Below are positions 8,465 through 12,130 of a stretch of DNA of 12,130 nt, in pieces (positions within the stretch are counted from its first letter, which is position 1; each line of letters starts with the position of its first letter). The notes beneath the pieces are model-generated. The model saw only the letters and a list, made by a program, of their open reading frames with translations, had not been told where the DNA came from and did no database searches. The stretch is from Dunaliella salina (taxonomy: Eukaryota; Chlorophyta; Chlorophyceae; Chlamydomonadales; Dunaliellaceae): NCBI GenBank assembly GCA_002284615.2, contig MU071065.1:1-12130 (forward strand). The letters are read 5' to 3'. Both the position numbers and the translations under genes were made by a program.

Positions 8465-8904
8465 TTGTAGGCGAGTGAAAGTGTGACGCTCCCTTATTGC
8501 CGCTCTGCAATAAGTATGCCCATCTTTTCCTTCTTGGGCATTAGACCTGTGTTAGCTTTATTTTCGGCTCTTGCCTGCCTTCGCTGGTTCTTGCAGACTT
8601 TGCAGTCTTGTAGCTTGCTGCCTTTGCATGCTCTAGACCTGCCTTTTGCATGCAGTAGACCTGCCTGCAGACTTCTTGGTTTCGCAGCAGACCTGCCAGT
8701 TGCTCGCAGCAGACTTGCTTGTTCAGCTCATGCAGTTCAGCCTGTGTTTTCTGCAGCCCTGTTTCTGTGGTTTTTGGCCTTGCCTCAGTTTCCGTGTTTT
8801 TAAAGCTCTGCCTCTGAGCCAGTTTGTTTGGAGAGAGCCAGTGTGTTTGGATCTTGCTGTGGTCTGCCCTACCATGTAAGGAACACGCCTCACGAGCCGG
8901 AATA

Positions 8905-8944
8905 GAACCGCAATTCGAATACGGTGCATGGAACTGGTCGTTTC
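8905..8944 (-). repeat. Terminal inverted repeat, right end
   Basis: The reverse complement begins GAAACGACCAGTTCCATGCA and matches the central copy at 36 of 40 positions. It is followed by AT-rich DNA (CTAATTAACATG). I could not identify a convincing target-site duplication because the left outer end is lost. Confidence 0.85.
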
Positions 8945-9041
8945 CTAATTAACATGCATCATTTATCATTAATCCTTAATTAATAATTAATCTTTCATTA
9001 ACAATTAATACCAGACATGCTCTTCATTTTTAGAGGGCTAG
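8945..9041. repeat. AT-rich TTAAT-repeated stretch and short dispersed repeat, copy 2
   Basis: Bases 8945-9010 are built of TTAAT/ATTAA motifs. Bases 9012-9041 repeat the 7325 motif (ACCAGACATGCTCTTCATT). The AT-rich block may have served as a target for the adjacent foldback element. Confidence 0.5.
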
Positions 9042-9180
9042 ATTAATCTCTAGAAGGAGAGTCCGGGCGTTTAGGAGCATGGCGAACAAAACCCCAAATC
9101 CTCATCAGCTCTGTTTCTGGCCCTATCCTAGGCTAGCTAAGCCTAGTGCAGGTTTTGATGGCCTTCTGGTGAGGCCGCTG

Positions 9181-9264
9181 CTAGCTTGCTAGCTTGCTAG
9201 CTTGCTAGCTTGCTAGCTTGCTAGCTTGCCAGCTTGCCAGCTTGCCAGCTTGCTAGCTTGTTAG
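9181..9264. repeat. (CTAGCTTG)n octanucleotide array
   Basis: Ten octamer units plus TTAG: six CTAGCTTG, then three CCAGCTTG, then one CTAGCTTG and a degenerate end. The block of variant units in the middle-right shows expansion of a mutated unit. Bases 9042-9180 before it hold nothing recognisable. Confidence 0.95.
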
Positions 9265-9270
9265 TCAGGG

Positions 9271-9337
9271 GCCCTTCCCTTAATGCACGCAGCCCCTGGC
9301 TTGCATAGACTTTTCTTATCTTTTTCTTTTTCTTTAC
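9271..9337 (+). repeat. 3'-end hairpin module B
   Basis: CCCTTCCCTTAATGCACGC, a weak stem (GCAGCC at 9289-9294 with GGCTTGC at 9298-9304, one bulge), CATAGAC, then CTTTTTCTTTTTCTTT. It has the same core and pyrimidine tail as modules A, C and D. It lies seven bases after the octamer array, so the array may be inside the same element. Confidence 0.5.
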
Positions 9338-9773
9338 ACAATGCTGCGTTGATAAGAGTTGCCAATCTCCAGATGGCATTTTAAAAATCAAGCTGGACTC
9401 TTGTCTCTAAGCTTTTGCCTGGTTAGGCCCAAATTGACCAGTTTTCTTAACTTTGAAGCATTCCTGAGTCGACTGGTCAAAGCCGAGGGAGGTCGCCATG
9501 TATGGCATATTAAACTTTTGTCTATTCCTGCCCGGACCTCTGAAGCTATGCTAACAGAACACGCAAGTGGCTTTAGCATGTTAGGCAGCCGCAACCTGCA
9601 ACCTCAAAATGTTCGTGCCAGTTTGTACCAAGTACAAGGACAATCACAAGATCTTGAAGCCAAGATCAACTTTCCTTGCGCTGCAGACAGTACGAAGTTT
9701 TTTTCTTGCAGGAGGTGGAGGAAGCAGCTGCAGCAGGAATCCGTGGAGCTCTATGAAACAGCTCCAAGGTGCT
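9338..9773. other. No gene recognised; possible upstream part of retroelement fragment 3
   Basis: A 159-codon open frame (9359-9838) crosses this stretch, but it is not the frame carrying the repeated peptide and resembles nothing I know. TTTTTTTCTTGCAG at about 9698-9711 resembles a splice acceptor. Confidence 0.35.
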
Positions 9774-9926
9774 ATGAGTACTCTGCATACAATTCTCCTA
9801 GACGTGGGTGGGACAATTTACACTGCCCAAATCATTGATCGGTTCAAAAAATGAGATAAACTCTCGAAGGTCTTCTTAATTTGTGCGACAGCTCCATGCC
9901 CATTCTGTGCAATTTGCGCCGAAAGT
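9774..9926 (+). mobile_element. Retroelement-type ORF end, fragment 3
   Basis: On the plus strand, LHTILLDVGGTIYTAQ is encoded from 9783. After a stop at 9852-9854 and a frame change, LHAHSVQFAPK is encoded from 9892. The second part matches KLHAHSVLYAYK of fragment 2 and KLRAHSVLYADK of fragment 1, at both DNA and protein level. The order suggests that the VGGTIYT segment lies about 35 codons upstream of the HAHSV segment in the intact protein. The frame is broken, so this is a dead copy. Module C, on the opposite strand, follows at once and appears to cut it off. Confidence 0.5.
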
Positions 9927-9930
9927 AAAT

Positions 9931-9972
9931 GTCTATGCTGGACACAGCCAGCGTGCATTAAGGAAAGACCCA
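9931..9972 (-). repeat. 3'-end hairpin module C
   Basis: Minus strand: GGGTCTTTCCTTAATGCACG, a stem GCTGG / CCAGC with a 6-base loop (plus-strand 9937-9952), then CATAGAC. It is the closest relative of module D, 200 bases away in the same orientation, and the similarity extends some bases beyond the core (AAAGTCAC versus CAGTTGAC). Confidence 0.65.
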
Positions 9973-10007
9973 AAAGTCACATCACGGCTCTTTGAGCCAA
10001 TGTGCCT

Positions 10008-10075
10008 CCTTTTCCTAAATTGATGTAGGGAGAGTTTTCTCCGCCAACGTGGTTTTCTTTTCCTTTTCTTTTCTG
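10008..10075 (+). repeat. 3'-end hairpin module F
   Basis: CCTTTTCCTAAATTGATG, a stem GGAGA / TCTCC (10029-10033 with 10038-10042), then CGCCAACGTGG and TTTTCTTTTCCTTTTCTTTTC. The orientation is the same as fragment 3, so it may be the true 3' end of that copy, with module C inserted between. That is inference. Confidence 0.5.
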
Positions 10076-10150
10076 TGGGCGCCCATGCCGGTTGATCAAC
10101 TCAGCTGAATGCCTGATTCCTACAAATTTCTAATACTCTTACAAAGAAAA

Positions 10151-10295
10151 GTCTACGCTGGCACTTGCCAGCGTGCAATAAGGAAAGACTCAACAGTTGA
10201 CACTGGCACTAACAGTGAGCCCCACCAAAGAAGGCTAGCTATGGGCAGCCCAACTAATGAGGGTCCGGCGGGTCGTCGGCCATCCGTCCGGCTGC
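10151..10295 (-). mobile_element. Retroelement ORF end, fragment 4, with 3'-end hairpin module D
   Basis: On the minus strand a frame ends MADDPPDPH with TAG at 10254-10256, like NPPDPH in fragments 1 and 2. About 65 bases further on is GAGTCTTTCCTTATTGCACG, then a perfect 8-bp stem CGCTGGCA / TGCCAGCG (plus-strand 10156-10163 with 10166-10173), then TAGACTTTTC. The stop of the protein and the terminal hairpin thus occur in the expected order, as they do in fragment 2. The coding part upstream is GC-rich and too short to align securely, so PPDPH alone could be chance; the arrangement makes it more credible. Confidence 0.5.
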
Positions 10296-11033
10296 GCGCC
10301 TCGATGTCCTGTACGCAGCCCTCCCTGCAGCTTTACAGCTGTAGCCCCAGATGTATGCCACGGTGAAGAATACACAAATTCTGTATATCATACGATATAC
10401 ATTTTTTTGTATGTTGAGCCCCACAAGTATACAAAACCTGTTTACTCCTTTTCTCAGCAACATACAAATTTTGCTCACGCGTTCAAACAACAAAACTGTG
10501 CATTCCACGGCGTTTCTTCACCTTTTCAACTGACAACCGCAAAGATTCTAAGGAAGAAAGAAGCTTTGATTTCTAGAGTCATGAGGAAAACCTAAAGTAC
10601 AGCAGAAGCAGCGATCGTAAGCTTGGGGACATGGCTTTATGCACACCAAGATCTCAGGCATTATGGCCCTGGCCTGAAAAGAAGGCTGTTGTATGCATGT
10701 GCACAACATTCCTGCACATGCTAGTAATGTGAACACTGTCTGAGAGGCATGACATGAAGTTGGTATAGAGGTAAAAGCATGAAAGGAGGCTAAAAGCCCA
10801 GTTTGTTTGCTCATTGACTTGAATTCTCTTATTTGCCTGCTAGCAAGTAAATCCGAAGCTCACCAAATGCAAAAGATAGCCCATAAGTAATGGCTTGTTA
10901 TCATTTGATCATTCACTCCAAAATGTTGCTGGTGGCAGGTTACAAACCTATGCTTGTTTTTTTTACAGCCCACCCTGCAATAAAAGTGCACATACTCCAG
11001 CATCAAAGAGTGTGTGCCTAGTGCAGACCAGGG
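10296..11033. other. No gene recognised
   Basis: Contains a perfect 8-bp hairpin at 10382-10401 (TGTATATC, 4-base loop, GATATACA) and otherwise unremarkable sequence. TTTTTTTTACAG at about 10957-10968 resembles a splice acceptor, but the frame after it closes within six codons. Confidence 0.45.
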
Positions 11034-11149
11034 CATATCTTTCTAGAGACTCAGCAGCTGCTCATGCTGTCTTTTGCATATGGATACATTGGATTTCAGT
11101 CACGCAAATGCTGGAGGGCGTGCTCCTTCAGAGCATGAATATAGTAGTG
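11034..11149 (+). repeat. Protein-like repeat unit 1
   Basis: In the frame starting CAT at 11034 it reads HIFLETQQLLMLSFAYGY, then IGFQSRKCW. It resembles units 2 and 3 in peptide and DNA (CAGCAGCTGCTCATGCTG). The start-to-start distance to unit 2 is 116 bases, not a multiple of three, so the two are not in one frame. I recognise no family. Confidence 0.5.
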
Positions 11150-11275
11150 CATAGCATTCCAGAAACGCAGCAGCTGCTCGTGCTGCCTCTTGAATATGAA
11201 TACAAAATTTTCATGATTCCAGAATGCTACTTGTTGCATTTAAGGATTGAGTGGTTGCGTTCCTACAGCCTTTCC
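11150..11275 (+). repeat. Protein-like repeat unit 2
   Basis: Reads HSIPETQQLLVLPLEYEYKI and then PECYLLHLRIEWLRSYS. It shares ETQQLL with unit 1 and the layout H...Q-Q....L with unit 3. A further motif, CAAATGCTAGAGGG at about 11304, echoes CAAATGCTGGAGGG of unit 1 (about 11105), so part of another unit may follow. Confidence 0.5.
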
Positions 11276-11324
11276 GATCAGCTGGCCCATGGGTGCACCT
11301 GTACAAATGCTAGAGGGTGAATCC

Positions 11325-11626
11325 AAGAAAAGAAAAGAAAAAAATAACGCAGGCAGTGAAAATACTCCCCGCATCAATTAAGGACAAGGGGATACCAAGG
11401 GCCGAGGCACCGTGTATCCGCTTCACCAAGAGAAAGCAGAAGAAAGAAATCAGTGGGGATCAGGTGGGTTACTAGCAGTATCCCGTGCCTGGCCTTGCCG
11501 AGAGTTGAAAAAGGTTTTCTCAAGAGCGCCTCTGGTGCTGGTAAGTTTGTAAGCATACAAGACAGAATGAGCATGAAGCTTCCGAACAAGCTTGGTGGCC
11601 CTATAGGTATCAAGACCAAGCACCTT
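11325..11626 (-). mobile_element. Retroelement-type ORF end, fragment 2, with 3'-end hairpin
   Basis: Best copy of the family. The minus strand encodes KVLGLDTYRATKLVRKLHAH from 11626, continues SVLYAYKLTSTRGALEK and ends ASNPPDPH with TGA at 11450-11452. The 3' flank has GGTGAAGCGGATACACGGTGC, also seen in fragment 1, then CCTTGTCCTTAATTGATGC. A 9-bp stem (plus-strand 11349-11357 with 11364-11372, seven pairs) and a run of TTTCTTTTCTTTTC close it. An intact frame end plus hairpin plus pyrimidine tail looks like a 5'-truncated non-LTR-type insertion. It lies between repeat units 2 and 3. Confidence 0.62.
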
Positions 11627-11633
11627 ACAATCT

Positions 11634-11655
11634 CTTAATTAAGCTCTTAATTAAG
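11634..11655. repeat. Duplicated palindrome CTTAATTAAG
   Basis: A 10-base perfect palindrome occurs twice with a 12-base period (11634-11643 and 11646-11655), just beyond the truncated 5' side of fragment 2. It may mark the insertion junction, but no target-site duplication can be proven. Confidence 0.7.
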
Positions 11656-11687
11656 AGGCTCCAATGTATACTCTAGAGGAAGCGGAC

Positions 11688-11813
11688 CATACCTTTTTGA
11701 AGGCCCAGCAGATGCACATACTGTCTTTTGCAACTGAATGTGATATGTTTCAGGATTTCAAAATGCTACTGGGTGTACTCAGAAACTGGTTGTCTGTGAT
11801 TCTTCAGCCTTTT
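11688..11813 (+). repeat. Protein-like repeat unit 3
   Basis: Reads HTFLKAQQMHILSFATECDM, then FQDFKMLLGVLRNWLSV. The DNA resembles unit 2 (ATGCTACT and TTCAGCC against TACAGCC at the end) and unit 1 (CTGTCTTTTGCA). It is open for 63 codons from ATG 11664, the longest intact unit. No family recognised. Confidence 0.45.
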
Positions 11814-11914
11814 TTGTACGCTTTTTGTTCAAGCTTGGTAATGCGGAGTGATTGATTTGTCTTTGCAGGTATCAAGCCTATGTGTAGTAATATTATGCCC
11901 ATGCTTTTGTTTTT

Positions 11915-12130
11915 GGAGAGGACAGGAGAGGAGAGGATGAGAGGAAAGAAGAGAGGACGAGGGGAGAAAAGTGGAAGAAAGGAGAGGAGAGGAGTGGATG
12001 AAAGGAGAGGGGAGGATGAGAGGAGAGGAGAGGAGAGGAGAGGAGAGGAGAGGAGAGGATGAGAGGAAAGAAGAGAGGACGAGGGGAGAAAAGTGGAAGA
12101 AAGGAGAGGAGAGGAGTGGATGAAAGGAGA
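11915..12130 (+). repeat. Polypurine minisatellite, 122-bp higher-order unit
   Basis: Almost pure A/G on the plus strand, built from GGAGA/GAGGA motifs. A 76-base block at 11933-12008 recurs without mismatch at 12055-12130, giving a 122-base period that runs off the window. Between them is a perfect GGAGA run (12022-12058). Long polypurine mirror tracts of this kind can form triplex DNA. Confidence 0.95.

Larger units (their letters stand above)
7990..8944. mobile_element. Head-to-head foldback / MITE pair
   Basis: Two long inverted arms, about 7990-8424 and 8459-8910, surround a 34-base centre. They are clearly homologous over their whole length, apart from small indels. Each arm also contains a small hairpin, ATGCCCA ... 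TGGGCAT (seven base pairs). The right-hand unit, 8425-8944, is bounded by 40-bp terminal inverted repeats (8425-8464 and 8905-8944, four mismatches), starting GAAACGACCAGTTC. The left-hand unit shares the central terminal repeat but has lost its outer one: similarity stops near 7990, right after the ATAGAAC that should lead into it. It is non-coding, and a non-autonomous DNA transposon is the simplest reading. The open frames in it on both strands are mirror images of each other and not genes. Confidence 0.8.

Noticed and set aside
7964..8929. Several open frames of 66-132 codons on both strands, two sharing a PYCRSAI..MPIFSFLGIR peptide
   Set aside because: They are mirror images caused by the inverted arms of the foldback element. 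No known domain; the frame differs freely between arms.
9181..9264. CRISPR-like regular repeat
   Set aside because: Octamers are contiguous with no spacers, and the DNA is eukaryotic.
9359..9838. 159-codon open frame
   Set aside because: Longest frame of the region, but it is out of frame with the peptide that recurs in other retroelement fragments and shows no family similarity.
10382..10401. Perfect 8-bp hairpin as a terminator or operator
   Set aside because: AT-rich palindromes of this size are expected by chance here, and bacterial-type terminators do not apply to nuclear eukaryotic DNA.
10895..11320. 141-codon open frame as a gene
   Set aside because: It carries repeat unit 2 in frame but unit 1 out of frame, and the start region is not similar to anything. 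Better explained by repeat units than by one gene.
11880..12062. Arg/Glu/Gly-rich 60-codon frame
   Set aside because: Pure consequence of the GGAGA polypurine repeat.

Overview
The window is nuclear eukaryotic DNA. It carries one recognisable protein-coding gene, split by introns, followed by several kilobases of decayed mobile elements and simple repeats. The introns have GT..AG borders, spliceosomal phases and lengths from about 0.1 to 1.25 kb. There is no operon-like packing, no Shine-Dalgarno pattern and no rRNA or functional tRNA. Species cannot be fixed from the sequence. The gene is a divergent class IV histone deacetylase (HDAC11 / plant HDA2 type), a family found in animals, plants, algae and protists. 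A green alga or another repeat-rich photosynthetic protist is my guess, not a demonstrated fact.

Layout. Bases 1-155 are a decayed copy of a palindromic (foldback) element, followed by an AT-rich microsatellite (227-296). Bases 1147-5735 (+ strand) hold six exons of the deacetylase. Spliced, they give 246 residues ending at a natural stop, with every catalytic residue present. The N-terminal part of the domain, roughly the first 90 residues in human HDAC11, is not recognisable in the 1146 bases upstream. The gene is therefore partial in the window, or its 5' exons lie beyond the left edge. The introns carry a 19-bp tandem duplication, a 58-bp tandem duplication and a (CAAG)n/(CA)n microsatellite.

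From about 6440 to the right end there is no intact gene. The region holds: (i) four fragments of what looks like the C-terminal end of one retroelement-type open reading frame, two on the minus strand sharing a 44-codon stretch that ends in NPPDPH; (ii) six short modules sharing a CCTTAAT-type core followed by a hairpin and a pyrimidine run, in which the stem sequence differs from copy to copy but base-pairing is kept; (iii) a SINE-like element whose head has a polymerase III A box and a degenerate B box and whose tail is one of those modules; (iv) a head-to-head foldback element (about 7990-8944) with 40-bp terminal inverted repeats on its right-hand unit; (v) three related 116-126-bp protein-like repeats around 11034-11813, with a retroelement fragment between the second and third; (vi) an octanucleotide array and a polypurine minisatellite with a 122-bp higher-order period.

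The deacetylase is the only gene whose role can be stated. The other sequences form a coherent story of LINE/SINE-like partners and foldback elements colonising the region downstream of it. The most interesting part is the 3'-terminal hairpin family shared by coding (LINE-like) and non-coding (SINE-like) copies.
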